A stretch of 64,000 nucleotides of DNA from Flammeovirga sp. OC4. GTDB taxonomy: Bacteria > Bacteroidota > Bacteroidia > Cytophagales > Flammeovirgaceae. The notes below the pieces were generated by a model, which had not been told where the DNA came from, did not search any database, and was given only the letters and a program-made list of their open reading frames with translations. Made by a program: the position numbers and the translations under genes. Where the stretch lies: NCBI RefSeq assembly GCF_000812565.1, contig NZ_JTAM01000020.1:1-64000 (forward strand), read 5' to 3'. Below are positions 1 through 8,898 of the stretch, in pieces (within the stretch, counting starts at the first letter, position 1; every line of letters starts with the position of its first letter).

Positions 1-23
1 ATAAGAGAAATTAAATGAATTGA

Positions 24-45
24 CGGAAACTTAGTTTACAATGTA
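24..45. repeat. Terminal inverted repeat of a MITE-like element (one end only)
   Basis: The 22 bases here are the reverse complement of the TIR that begins TACATTGTAAACTAAGTTT. The same TIR bounds the intact element at 37105-37471 and starts the array at 57459. The rest of this copy lies before the window. Homology to the other ends is read directly; mobility is inferred. Confidence 0.6.
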
Positions 46-68
46 TTCAGTTTTATGAACTATTGCTA

Positions 69-1637
69 TCAAAAACGAAACCCAGCAACCAATACATCAT
101 CGACTTGATCATTCTCTTCAGTTTTAGTATTCTTCCATTTGAGGAATTCTGAATCCAACAATTGCTTTTGTATCGCAGTTGGTTCATGGGCGATTTGCTG
201 TAAGAATGATCTAAATTGATGACCAGTGTATTTCTTATCCAAAACACCTCCAAATTGATCTCTAAATCCATCAGAGTAGAGGTACATCATCATACCTGCC
301 TCCATTTCAATACTAATATTTCTACATTTATTAATGGGAGAAATATTACCTCCAATATAGTAGCGGCCACCTCTGTAAAACTCAATCCCTTCTTTTTTTA
401 CAAATAAAACAGGGCTTTTAGCACCACAGAAAGTAATACTGTTTTCATCATGGTAAAGTGGTACACGAATGACTGACAAGGCCATGCCATCATTGTTATG
501 AGTAGAATTTTGTTGTAATAAAGTATTGAGGCGTAGATGCATTTTCTCAATAATATGAATAGGGTCATCTACATTTTCTTGTGTGACAAGGCGGTTCAGA
601 ATAGAAATTCCCAACATACTCATTAAGGCACCGGGTACGCCATGTCCGGTACAATCACCAACCACAATGACTTGAGCATTTTCGGATTTTCCAAACCAGT
701 AAAAGTCACCACTTACAATATGTTTGGGAGCAGAGTAGTTAAAATATTCCGTTACTTTCTCAATGTCGTAGAAAGGCAGTGGTAGCATTGCGTTTTGAAT
801 ACGCTGAGCATACTGTAAACTTTCTTGCATGTCATTATAGTGGCTGGAAAGAATATCTTTTTGTTGATTAATAAATTCTTTTTGTGATTGGAGTTTCTCG
901 TTTTGCTCTAAAGTCAATTGGAACAACGAGTCCGATTTTGTTTTTTCTTCCTTCAGTAAAATATGACTTTTAAAGTGCCTGAAGGTATTGTTGTATTTGA
1001 CAAAAAGTACAACAATACTGATAATGCTGACGGCAATGAAATTAGGAATGTCATAGGAAGAGGTAAAAGCACCGTATTGATAATAAATAGAAGCTGTAAA
1101 AGTAGAGGCACCAACACCGATAATACCGATGGCAACAGAAGTGGGCATTATACTATAGATTAATGCCGTAAATTGAAATCCAGTAATAACGTATAGGCCT
1201 GAAAGAAAATAATCAGGTTGCTCATAAGCGAGAAAAGCCACGGCATACAAACTATAAATAATAGAGGTAATGGTGACAGTATACATCGGAATCCAATAGT
1301 TTTTTAGTTTTCCGTCTTTTGAGTTTGTAAAACGAAGAACAATCAAAACTAAAGAGAAAATGATAGAAGGAATTCTACTGAATGTAAAAAGAGAGGAAGG
1401 TTCAAATACTCTAAAGTCATCTAATACATAGTAGGAGATGATCATCAGATAACTTATAAAGAAAAAAGGTATGGCAGAATAGCACTTTCTGATACGTTCT
1501 TGACGGTATAAAGCTAGTAAGTGGTCATCCTCTTTAGATACAGTAAATGGAAGAAGCATAAATAAAATTGCTGGCCCAGAAAATAATAATATGAAAGTTG
1601 AAGGAACAAGAGTGTGACAAGAGCTATTTTTTGCCAA
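69..1637 (-). CDS. Membrane-anchored SpoIIE/RsbU-type PP2C serine phosphatase
   Basis: The N-terminal half (about residues 10-225) is a run of hydrophobic helices. A coiled-coil stretch rich in K, E and Q follows (about 228-290, ending in the typical YAQRIQNAMLP segment). The rest is a PP2C domain of the SpoIIE group, with metal-site motifs SGDFYWF, VGDCTGHGVPGALMSMLG and LYSDGFRD. Such proteins dephosphorylate anti-sigma antagonist or STAS proteins in partner-switching signalling. No partner gene lies next to it, though a protein with two SpoIIAA-like domains is encoded at 34848-35594. The start overlaps the end of the upstream gene by 14 bp, so the two are probably cotranscribed. The sensory input of the membrane part is unknown. 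Confidence 0.85.
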   Translation of the reverse strand: MAKNSSCHTLVPSTFILLFSGPAILFMLLPFTVSKEDDHLLALYRQERIRKCYSAIPFFFISYLMIISYYVLDDFRVFEPSSLFTFSRIPSIIFSLVLIVLRFTNSKDGKLKNYWIPMYTVTITSIIYSLYAVAFLAYEQPDYFLSGLYVITGFQFTALIYSIMPTSVAIGIIGVGASTFTASIYYQYGAFTSSYDIPNFIAVSIISIVVLFVKYNNTFRHFKSHILLKEEKTKSDSLFQLTLEQNEKLQSQKEFINQQKDILSSHYNDMQESLQYAQRIQNAMLPLPFYDIEKVTEYFNYSAPKHIVSGDFYWFGKSENAQVIVVGDCTGHGVPGALMSMLGISILNRLVTQENVDDPIHIIEKMHLRLNTLLQQNSTHNNDGMALSVIRVPLYHDENSITFCGAKSPVLFVKKEGIEFYRGGRYYIGGNISPINKCRNISIEMEAGMMMYLYSDGFRDQFGGVLDKKYTGHQFRSFLQQIAHEPTAIQKQLLDSEFLKWKNTKTEENDQVDDVLVAGFRF

Positions 1638-1926
1638 TCATTCTTCTAAACATTCGTTTTTCGAATTCCCAGAAAAATTTAAACTGTCCCAGAAGTGTTC
1701 CCCAAACAAGAAGAAGCACCTGATAACAAGGGAGACCAATAAAGAAAAATGCAAGTACTCTGATCCAAGTACTGGTCTCGCTGGTAATGCCAAATAATGG
1801 ATAAACATAAGGCTTTACAGTGTACATAAATGTTGTACCAGTGAGTGCAAAGACAAGTAATATAACACCTACTTGCCAACCACTTTTAACGTTCCACCTC
1901 TTTTTTAGTGTATCTATAAACCCCAT
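1624..1926 (-). CDS. Small two-helix membrane protein (DUF6787-like)
   Basis: A 100-residue protein with two hydrophobic segments (about 18-36 and 54-80) and a basic C-terminus ending FEKRMFRRMIGKK. The layout, with an N-terminal LKKRWNV segment and a terminal FWEFEKRMF segment, resembles the small Bacteroidota membrane family I associate with DUF6787; this is from memory, not a search. Its 3' end overlaps the phosphatase gene by 14 bp, suggesting translational coupling. The function is unknown. Confidence 0.7.
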   Translation of the reverse strand: MGFIDTLKKRWNVKSGWQVGVILLVFALTGTTFMYTVKPYVYPLFGITSETSTWIRVLAFFFIGLPCYQVLLLVWGTLLGQFKFFWEFEKRMFRRMIGKK

Positions 1927-2008
1927 ATTATCGACTTAAATTGTAAACCAAAGTTAGTGAAAAAAGTATTAAGATATGTTTATTCTCATATAATTTATGA
2001 GCATTTCA

Positions 2009-2038
2009 TTGTAAATCAAAATTTGTTATTTATATTTG
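2009..2038 (+). promoter_or_regulatory. Bacteroidota-type promoter
   Basis: TTG at 2009-2011, then a 19-base spacer, then TATATTTG at 2031-2038. This matches the Bacteroidota TTG/TAnnTTTG promoter layout. The expected transcript start is about 45 bases before the ATG at 2091. Confidence 0.55.
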
Positions 2039-2090
2039 ATCTAAATAAAAATAACAAACACTCAATCGAGTCATAAAAAAGCATTGTGAA

Positions 2091-2417
2091 ATGTGTAGAG
2101 CAAAGAAATTATACTCAGAAAAAGAACTAATTATAAGTCAATGTCAGGATTGTAAAAAAGTAGGTATACATCTGAAAGGCCTATTATTCAATTTTGAACA
2201 AAATGAATTTTTCAATTACGCTAAAAAGATATCAAGTATCGATTTTCATCAACATTCATTTCAATTTGATGATGGAGAAGGAAGATTGATTTTGAAGACA
2301 AAAGATAAACAAGTGAATTACTGTTTGAGTCATGAGGAGTTTGAAGACCTGAAGACAGGGATGCAGATAGCCATATTAATGATTGAAACAGAAAAGATCT
2401 TGAGCAAAGCATCATAA
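2091..2417 (+). CDS. Conserved small protein with Cys motif (DUF6686-like)
   Basis: A 108-residue protein with an early SQCQDCKKVGIHLKGL segment, in which CxxC could bind metal or only be structural. It has an FNYAKKISSIDF segment and an amphipathic C-terminal helix, and no signal peptide or membrane segment. The arrangement resembles the short Bacteroidota DUF6686 family, recalled without a search. It is a single gene with its own promoter at 2009-2038, and it ends near a two-way terminator. The function is unknown. Confidence 0.65.
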   Translation: MCRAKKLYSEKELIISQCQDCKKVGIHLKGLLFNFEQNEFFNYAKKISSIDFHQHSFQFDDGEGRLILKTKDKQVNYCLSHEEFEDLKTGMQIAILMIETEKILSKAS

Positions 2418-2562
2418 CCCAATAAACTTGCTATATGAGATAAGTTTATAAAATTCCCTATCGGCTAGAGGTTCTAGTCATGATAAAGTGTCGATCAACG
2501 ATGATTCTTCGTTGAAGTTTCCTATAATTTTTTATGTAGATTAGAAAATCTTAATCACATTT

Positions 2563-2592
2563 AAACCTCAACTATTTATATGGTTGAGGTTT
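2563..2592. terminator. Bidirectional terminator overlapping the PepSY gene stop
   Basis: AAACCTCAAC at 2563-2572 pairs with GTTGAGGTTT at 2583-2592, with T runs on both strands. The hairpin includes the stop codon of the minus-strand gene at 2568. Confidence 0.65.
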
Positions 2593-3881
2593 TTTGTTTT
2601 GAAGTACCGAATAAGTCGGTATAGAATATAGATGCAGATCAGTCCATAAAAAGCAGGAGTAGTAATAGTACTTGTAGGGTAGTCGGCACCAAAAGTAATA
2701 CTTGAGTAAGCAATCAATAGCATGATCAATACACTTCCTAAAGTAAAACCATAAATGATATTGGAGGTCGTCAAGAGAGGATATTTTTGCACTCTTTTTT
2801 TCTCCGTTCTTTTGTAATAAACAAAGAAACCACTAATCCCTAAAAAGCCTCCAATCAATCCCAAAAAGCAGTAGATCACTTTCAATCCTATACCCCAAAA
2901 ATCTCCAAAATGTAGGGCTTCTTGCATATAGAAAATATGACTTCCTATTCCTGTTTTTCGTAGATCAAGTTTATAAACCAGTGATAAATCGCCTTTATCA
3001 AAGACGACGAAATTGGTTTGCCTTTCATAGGGCATCCTAGGTATATTACCAAAAACAGAAACTGTTCGACTACCGTCGGCAGAGGATTTGATTTTTAAGG
3101 AAGTCAACTCAGGAAACTCTTTTTTGACTTGTGTCTGAAGGTGGATGAAATCAATCGCTGTTCGGTTATCTTCTGATTTTGATAAAGGAAATTCGGTAGG
3201 TTTGTAGATACCAGGACGGTCACCCATTAAAGGTTTTTGGATTTTGGGTTGCAATCCCAGCCAAGCCCCAGTAATGGCAATGATCAAATGGAAAACAATG
3301 GTGGCCAAACCAATAAACTTGTGAAGGTCTGCCCATTTCTGACGGCTTCTTTTGGTTCTGACTTTACCAAACTTTTGCTTTTTCGTAAAATCAAAATACA
3401 ATGGAATACTCACGGCAAGTGAAATGAGCATACATACGCCTGCCAGTCCTACCCACTGTCTTCCATACCAGTGATCAAATAGTCTAACGTGGATATTTCT
3501 AATAAAAAACGACACAGTTTTATACATGTCTCTTTCTCCTACTACTTCACCATTGTAGGGATTGAAAAAAACTTCTTTTGCAATGTTACGTCCCTCTTCT
3601 TTAAGTCTAAATGATACTTTCCATGAGCGATCAACAGCTTCGGCGGGTTCAACTATATAACCGTTATGTTCGGGGTATGTATCAAGAATAGCGTAAATGT
3701 ATTGATTGATGTTACCTACCTTTTCTTGGGGAGTAACATAAAATAATTCCTTATTTAATGAATGATCTATTTCAACTTTGAAAACCGCCAAAGCACCTGT
3801 AAAACTCAATATACAGATTACAAGACCGCTATACAGTCCCAGCCAGCTATGCCATTTCCAAAGTTGTTTTTTATTCATCAT
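2568..3881 (-). CDS. PepSY-TM domain protein, probable ferric-siderophore reductase
   Basis: A 437-residue PepSY-associated membrane protein. It has the family start WHSWLGLYSGLVICILSFTG, a large extracytoplasmic loop with PepSY-like segments, and HKFIGLATIVFHLIIAITGAWLG in the middle. EALHFGDFWG, with further membrane helices after it, follows near the end. Family members of the FoxB/FsrB type reduce or process siderophores at the inner membrane, with heme ligated by the conserved His residues. It lies 64 bp downstream of a siderophore receptor in the same direction, with an AraC regulator further upstream. That context supports a role in releasing iron from an imported chelate. The exact substrate is unknown. 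Confidence 0.8.
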   Translation of the reverse strand: MMNKKQLWKWHSWLGLYSGLVICILSFTGALAVFKVEIDHSLNKELFYVTPQEKVGNINQYIYAILDTYPEHNGYIVEPAEAVDRSWKVSFRLKEEGRNIAKEVFFNPYNGEVVGERDMYKTVSFFIRNIHVRLFDHWYGRQWVGLAGVCMLISLAVSIPLYFDFTKKQKFGKVRTKRSRQKWADLHKFIGLATIVFHLIIAITGAWLGLQPKIQKPLMGDRPGIYKPTEFPLSKSEDNRTAIDFIHLQTQVKKEFPELTSLKIKSSADGSRTVSVFGNIPRMPYERQTNFVVFDKGDLSLVYKLDLRKTGIGSHIFYMQEALHFGDFWGIGLKVIYCFLGLIGGFLGISGFFVYYKRTEKKRVQKYPLLTTSNIIYGFTLGSVLIMLLIAYSSITFGADYPTSTITTPAFYGLICIYILYRLIRYFKTKNLNHINS

Positions 3882-3893
3882 GTTGTTCCGTAG

Positions 3894-3915
3894 GGGCAGT
3901 CCTATGTGACTGCCC
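3894..3915. repeat. Palindromic repeat with CTATGT loop (copy 1)
   Basis: An 8-bp stem GGGCAGTC/GACTGCCC around loop CTATGT, in the context GTAGG. Copy 2 at 10330-10351 keeps the loop and the left context but changes two stem pairs on both sides. Confidence 0.6.
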
Positions 3916-3945
3916 GCTGTATATTTTGTGTACCCCGAAGAGGTA

Positions 3946-6273
3946 TTAGAATTTATAAGTTAACCCAATTGTGAAATTCCTTGGTGCACCAGGGAAAACT
4001 CTATCATAACTGTAACCACCTACATAATAAGTTTCGTTTGTAATATTTTTTAGGTTGGCTGAGATTCTGAAGTTTTTAAAATTATAATACATAGCCGCAT
4101 CCCAAAGCAGGTAATCGTCCAAGACAAGGTCTGTGGTATTCGTATTTCTCTGACCAATATATTGACCACCAAAACCAACACCAAATCCTCTTAGCGTACC
4201 CTCTAGGAAATCATATTTAGCCCAGAAACCTGCTTGGTTTTGAGGAGCATTTTCCTTTTGTTTCCCGATCTCATCAGGATTATCTGACTCGGTGATAATG
4301 GCATTATTGAAGGCATAATTTGTCGTTAAACTTAAGTTTTTTGTGATTTGCCCGTTGACCTCAATTTCGAAACCTTTCGATTGCTCTTGGCCTCTTTGTA
4401 TCAGACGATCCACATCATTAGGGTCTTGTACCAAAATATTGTTGACCGTGATCCAATAGACAGAGGTAGTTGCAGACAACTTTCCGTCAAAAAACTCTCC
4501 TTTCAAACCTGTTTCCCACATGCTGGAGATTCTCGGATCAAAAGGTCCTCCATTTTGTTCAGCATTCATACCAAAGTCTTGTGGTTCAAAACCTTCAGTG
4601 TACGTGCCGTATAAGTTGATGGTATTGGTCAACTCATACGTGATGCCTAAACGGGGCAGTAATGCTGATTGTTCTTTTGTTTGTGTATTACCATTCTCTA
4701 AACGCACATCTTTGTAAAACTCTTGACGGAGCCCCACCAAGACATTTAATTTCTTGTAATTGAGTTGTTCTTGAATGTAAAAACCAGTGGTGTAGTTTTT
4801 AGTATATGCTGTAGTTCCCATGTGGATAGTTCTTTTTGGATCGAAATCATAATCCGAAGGGTTACTATTTCCGTATTGAGGGTTATCCAAATCAAAATTA
4901 GGAACACCTTGCGCTTCACCACGAGCTTGTCTCTCGTTTTTATCATACACTTTTTCGCTGTAATCCATTCCTACCATTACAGTATGTTTTACCTGTCCAG
5001 TATTGAATTTTGAGACAAAATAGTTCGTGATGTTATCAGAATTTTGATATTCCTCTCTTTCCACATAACGCATCTCTAATACACTAGGAGAAATGTATTT
5101 TCCGTTAGTTCTGTGCTCGGCAAGGTCCGATTCAGACCTAAACATGAGGTAGGAAGAGTTGAAAGACAGCCAGTCCGTAATTTTCTGATTCCAAGAGAAT
5201 GTAATGTATAAATTATCATTATTGAGGTGATCTCCTGGCTGGGAAGTAGAAAGATGTATGGGTGTCTGATTTAAGTCCTTACTACCTTCATAATTGGGCT
5301 TTCCACGGTCCAAAACGGTATTGTTTTTCATATAGACCATGTCCACATTGAATTTAGTATTATCAGATGGCATATAAGAAATGGAAGGAGCCACATAGAA
5401 GGATTCTCCACCACTATTATCTCTGAAAGAATCAGTGGATTGATAGCCTGTATTTAAGCGGTATAAGACTTTTTTATTTTTAGTAAGCGGGCCTGTAACG
5501 TCTACATTGGCACTGTAAGTATTAAAACTGCCAGCAGAGACGGTTGCTGTTCCTTGTTGCGTAGTTAAAGGTTTTTTCGTGACAAAGTTGATGGTTCCTC
5601 CAGGGTTCGCATTGGCAAACAAAGCAGAAGCAGGTCCTTTGATCACTTCCACTCTTTCATATAAACCAATAATAGGCTGCGTCCACATATTGAAAGAAGT
5701 CTTAAGACCATTCACTAACTGACCATCTTGATTTCTATAGCCTCTTACCGTAAAATCATTGTAGATGGTATGTTGGTTGACCCCTGCAATATTTCTCACA
5801 ACATCACTTAAATAGTAAGCTTGCTGATCAATGATCAATTCTTTAGTGACAGTAGAAATGGACTGAGGTACGTCTTTAATCAGTGTTCCTGTCCTTGTTG
5901 CACTAAAAGTATAGGAGTTGTTATAGGATTCTTCTTCTACACCAAGAATCTCTACTTGTTGAAGTTCTCTTGTATTTTCTTTTAGAGAAAGTGAGAGATT
6001 GATTTCTTTCCCTTTGATAACCCGAATGTTGGTGATAGACTTTTCGTAGCCTACAAAGTAAGCGACCAACTGATGTTCTCCTTCAGGGACATTGTTTAAA
6101 GTAAACAAACCATCATCAGTGGTTGTTTGACTGATACTTGTATTGAGTATACCCACACTTACACTCGGAAGTGCTTCCCCGTTTTGATCTGTTACTTTAC
6201 CTGACACGGATTGTTGAGCTAACAGAACAATAGGAGATAGTAATAAAATTAGGGTAAGCCTTAAAATAGTCAT
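3946..6273 (-). CDS. TonB-dependent siderophore receptor
   Basis: A 775-residue outer-membrane receptor. It has a signal peptide (1-20, ending LLAQ), a carboxypeptidase-regulatory-like domain (about 22-105, VSGKVTDQNGEALPSV) and a plug with KDVPQSISTVTKELI and GPASALFANANPGGTINFVTKKP. The 22-strand barrel ends in aromatic TYKF. The KDVPQS and NPGG plug motifs are typical of FhuA/FpvA/FoxA-type siderophore receptors. It lies between an AraC regulator and a PepSY-TM reductase, all on the minus strand. A candidate operator lies 44 bp before the start, on top of a promoter-like -7 box. The ligand cannot be named from sequence. Confidence 0.9.
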   Translation of the reverse strand: MTILRLTLILLLSPIVLLAQQSVSGKVTDQNGEALPSVSVGILNTSISQTTTDDGLFTLNNVPEGEHQLVAYFVGYEKSITNIRVIKGKEINLSLSLKENTRELQQVEILGVEEESYNNSYTFSATRTGTLIKDVPQSISTVTKELIIDQQAYYLSDVVRNIAGVNQHTIYNDFTVRGYRNQDGQLVNGLKTSFNMWTQPIIGLYERVEVIKGPASALFANANPGGTINFVTKKPLTTQQGTATVSAGSFNTYSANVDVTGPLTKNKKVLYRLNTGYQSTDSFRDNSGGESFYVAPSISYMPSDNTKFNVDMVYMKNNTVLDRGKPNYEGSKDLNQTPIHLSTSQPGDHLNNDNLYITFSWNQKITDWLSFNSSYLMFRSESDLAEHRTNGKYISPSVLEMRYVEREEYQNSDNITNYFVSKFNTGQVKHTVMVGMDYSEKVYDKNERQARGEAQGVPNFDLDNPQYGNSNPSDYDFDPKRTIHMGTTAYTKNYTTGFYIQEQLNYKKLNVLVGLRQEFYKDVRLENGNTQTKEQSALLPRLGITYELTNTINLYGTYTEGFEPQDFGMNAEQNGGPFDPRISSMWETGLKGEFFDGKLSATTSVYWITVNNILVQDPNDVDRLIQRGQEQSKGFEIEVNGQITKNLSLTTNYAFNNAIITESDNPDEIGKQKENAPQNQAGFWAKYDFLEGTLRGFGVGFGGQYIGQRNTNTTDLVLDDYLLWDAAMYYNFKNFRISANLKNITNETYYVGGYSYDRVFPGAPRNFTIGLTYKF

Positions 6274-6301
6274 GGTCTAATAAAGTGAATTGTTTCAGTT
6301 G

Positions 6302-6335
6302 CAAACATAATCCTTTATTTAGACTGATTCCATTT
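6302..6335 (-). promoter_or_regulatory. Promoter -7 box with overlapping Fur-like operator
   Basis: On the minus strand TATGTTTG (6302-6309) matches TAnnTTTG. Just upstream, ATTTAGACTGATTCCATTT (6317-6335, read on plus) resembles sites at 7456-7474 and 7663-7681. It has the TTTAGA-centred dyad look of Bacteroidota iron-repressor sites. Regulator identity is inferred. Confidence 0.45.
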
Positions 6336-6399
6336 TGTAGATTGTTACTTTTTTAATAATTCCAAATTAACAGATGCTAGGTGGTTGGTTTAAAAGATG

Positions 6400-7347
6400 T
6401 TAATTGAAGTTTTTTCGATATTGATTCGGTGTTTGTCCTGTATTTTTCTTAAAGGCATAAGAGAAGTGTGCTCCTTGTTGGTAGCCTATTTTTTCAGAAA
6501 TAGAAGATATTGGTAGGTCTGTTGTTTCTAAAAGTTCCTTAGCGTATTCAATTCTCTTTCTGGTAGCATATTCAAAGATCGTTTCATTGAAAGCTTCTTT
6601 AAAATACTTTTTAAGGTAGGAGGTGTTTAACCCTACGTTCTTAGCCAATTCTGTAATCGAAAATTGAATATGAAGCTTTGAGTCAATAAGTCTTTTGATT
6701 TGATCCAATTGTTCTTGGTAGGGGTGAATGGAGTCAATATCAGGTAACGTTTCAAGGTCATCGGTAATTTCAGAAAGCACTTCAAATATCTTTGCATTCA
6801 GAAACATCAACTGACAAACACCCCTTTTGGTTGATTGATTGATTTCTTCTATGTAAACAGAAAGTTGTTTAGAAATTGAAAAAGACAATCGATCGTTATC
6901 ATTAAACACTGCTAGAATAAGTTGCTTTAAAGAAGGATGGAACAGCCCTTGTTCAAAGTAATTTTCTCTTAGTTCAATGATCAGAATATTGATCGGTTTT
7001 GTAAGGTTTAGCTCAAAACTCTTATCAATAGTATTAAAAAAAGTAGCGGTTTGAGGCTTTATCTTATGTGCTTTTTCTTGATAAGTAGACCATTCCACTT
7101 CATTCTTTTGATCTAAATTAAATACAATACACTTACTCTTTGTGGCTACATGAAGTGCTTCATGTTTAAATAAACATTTTTCAAGTTGAATTAAATAAAT
7201 AGCCCATGACTCATAAGAGATAGCTTTTACATCACCCGTTCCGAAGTGAGGTAAATACTGCCTATGTTCATTTAATAATCCAAATTCTTCTTTCGAAGAA
7301 ATAATGACTGTATTCTGCTTATTTATTTTATTAAAAAAGTGAAGCAT
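6400..7347 (-). CDS. AraC-family transcriptional regulator (PchR-like context)
   Basis: A 315-residue regulator. The C-terminal third (about 215-315) holds two helix-turn-helix motifs, ITELAKNVGLNTSYLKKYFK and ISSISEKIGYQQGAHFSYAF, ending GQTPNQYRK as is usual in AraC proteins. The N-terminal 200 residues have no recognised sensor domain. It sits upstream of and in the same direction as a siderophore receptor gene, as PchR-like activators do. Its own upstream region has a TACTTTTG -7 box (minus strand) overlapped by a Fur-like site, so it may itself be iron-controlled. The effector is unknown. Confidence 0.88.
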   Translation of the reverse strand: MLHFFNKINKQNTVIISSKEEFGLLNEHRQYLPHFGTGDVKAISYESWAIYLIQLEKCLFKHEALHVATKSKCIVFNLDQKNEVEWSTYQEKAHKIKPQTATFFNTIDKSFELNLTKPINILIIELRENYFEQGLFHPSLKQLILAVFNDNDRLSFSISKQLSVYIEEINQSTKRGVCQLMFLNAKIFEVLSEITDDLETLPDIDSIHPYQEQLDQIKRLIDSKLHIQFSITELAKNVGLNTSYLKKYFKEAFNETIFEYATRKRIEYAKELLETTDLPISSISEKIGYQQGAHFSYAFKKNTGQTPNQYRKNFN

Positions 7348-7442
7348 TGCTTTATTTTCTTACCGGAAAAAATCTGATAACCTAATTAAATTGATTAGTT
7401 GTAGTGTCGAATTATTATAGATTGCTCTAATAATTTCTATCA

Positions 7443-7474
7443 CAAAAGTAGTTTAATTTAGATTAATTAAAAAT
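7443..7474 (-). promoter_or_regulatory. AraC gene promoter with Fur-like site
   Basis: TACTTTTG on the minus strand (7443-7450) fits TAnnTTTG. ATTTAGATTAATTAAAAAT (7456-7474) covers the spacer/-33 region. It is identical over its first 14 bases to the site at 7663-7681. Confidence 0.45.
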
Positions 7475-7644
7475 AGATGAAATGTTGTAATTCTGTTTGT
7501 GGAAAATTAAATAAAGTGTAAGTGTCATGTAATCAGGTTTTTATAGATGTTGCTAAGGTGGTTTGTTGAATTGTGTAAGCAATGTTTTTCTCATTTCGAA
7601 AAAATCATTTCCGATTTCGATAAACCTTTAAGGTCCTTTCCCCC

Positions 7645-7681
7645 TACATTTGTGTTGTTCTTATTTAGATTAATTATAAAT
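7645..7681 (+). promoter_or_regulatory. Promoter -7 box and Fur-like site before the chelatase gene
   Basis: TACATTTG at 7645-7652 is a perfect TAnnTTTG box. ATTTAGATTAATTATAAAT at 7663-7681 covers the expected transcript start. The element ends within the disrupted start codon of the following gene. Confidence 0.45.
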
Positions 7682-7728
7682 AGAAGAAGAAATTATTCAA
7701 CTCGTTCCTTTTCGCTTTAGCATCATTG

Positions 7729-8637
7729 ATGATGTTCTCTTGTACAACAGGAGAGAAGAAAAATCAAGACAGTGCATCAACAGCCAATTCAAACACAGGT
7801 GAGAAAATTGGTGTGTTGTTAGTCAATCACGGTTCTCACTCAAAAGGGTGGAGACAGATGTTGAAAGATATTGAGATAGATGTGAAAGATGACATCATGA
7901 AAAGTGGTGAAATCACAGACGTTCGTACAGCATTTATGGAATATACAGAACCATCAATTGCTACTCAAATGAAGAAATTTGATGAAGAAAACTACGATAG
8001 AGTAATTGTAGTACCTATTTTCTTGACAATTTCATCACACACATCAAATGACATTCCTAACATTGTAGGATTGGCTAACGATCCAAAAGTGAAAGCGAGC
8101 TTAAAAGAAGAAGGTATTGAGACGTATACTTCAAAAGCTAGAGTAATTGTAACACCACTTTTAGATTTCCCTACAGTATTGAAGAAAAATATCACACGTA
8201 GAGCCAAAGCATTATCAAATGGTTCTGGAGACGAAGGTGTCGCTTTAATCGCTTATGGTGATGAGGAGTTTAACCAACAGTGGGAAGAAATGGTAGAGGA
8301 TATCGGACGTTATTTGAAAGCACAAACGGGTATTGGTTCTATCTCTTACGGATGGTGTGGTCACTTGGTCAGATACTCTTCTGAGCCTACTAAAAAAGCA
8401 ATTGACCAAATCTTAGAATTGGAAGAAAGAGCGATTGTTATCCCGGTATTGGTAGCTAATGATGAGCATTTCCAAGGTGAGATCATTCAGAAAGGTGTGG
8501 ATATGGTAGAAGACCAAAAGCGTGTAGTATACAAACAAGATGCGATTCTTCCAGATGCGAACATCAATAAATGGGTAGTAAAAATCGTTGCTGAAACGGT
8601 TGCTGAGGTAAAAGGAAAAACGGTTGCTGCGAAATAG
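7729..8637 (+). CDS. CbiX/CbiK-like chelatase, lipoprotein start codon disrupted
   Basis: A two-domain sirohydrochlorin cobaltochelatase-like protein. The first half has LLVNHGSHSKGW and FLTISSHTSNDIP, which carry the His residues of CbiX active sites. The second half has LIAYGDEEF and LVANDEHFQGEII. The same frame upstream (7684-7743) reads KKKLFNSFLFALASLMMFSC, an excellent lipoprotein signal with lipobox Cys. However, the codon where ATG is expected is ATAG (7679-7682), which puts a TAG stop at 7681-7683. As written, translation can only begin at TTG 7726, ATG 7729 or ATG 7732, which would leave a cytosolic protein. The next genes are an FMN/4Fe-4S membrane protein, an HmuR-like receptor and HmuY. 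This suggests an envelope heme or tetrapyrrole (de)chelatase, as for periplasmic CbiK. The fold assignment is firm; the substrate is inferred. Confidence 0.8.
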   Translation: MMFSCTTGEKKNQDSASTANSNTGEKIGVLLVNHGSHSKGWRQMLKDIEIDVKDDIMKSGEITDVRTAFMEYTEPSIATQMKKFDEENYDRVIVVPIFLTISSHTSNDIPNIVGLANDPKVKASLKEEGIETYTSKARVIVTPLLDFPTVLKKNITRRAKALSNGSGDEGVALIAYGDEEFNQQWEEMVEDIGRYLKAQTGIGSISYGWCGHLVRYSSEPTKKAIDQILELEERAIVIPVLVANDEHFQGEIIQKGVDMVEDQKRVVYKQDAILPDANINKWVVKIVAETVAEVKGKTVAAK

Positions 8638-8685
8638 TAACAAGCATTAATAAATGTAATAAGTGCTTCGTGCACTTCTATATCG

Positions 8686-8823
8686 CAAGTGTTAAGCTGA
8701 CAAGCGTCACTTGTGATTCAATATTGGCGAAGTCTCCCGACTTCGAAACAAATCAAAATAAAATTCGAAGTCAGGAGACTTCGCCAAAAAACAGTTCCAA
8801 GTGATGCTATCGCTTAACACTTG
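8686..8823. repeat. Inverted pair of two-hairpin palindromic modules
   Basis: Module 1 has CAAGTG/CACTTG (8686-8691 and 8708-8713), then CGAAGTC-TCCC-GACTTCG (8728-8745). Module 2 is the same in reverse (8766-8783, then 8798-8823). The whole could form a large cruciform. Related single modules lie at 17482, 17678 and 34605. Confidence 0.65.
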
Positions 8824-8898
8824 AAACAGAATAAAATGATTAAGTTTATATAAATCCGTTATTCGTAAATGTAATATCGGTTTTGTAAAAGTAGATTG

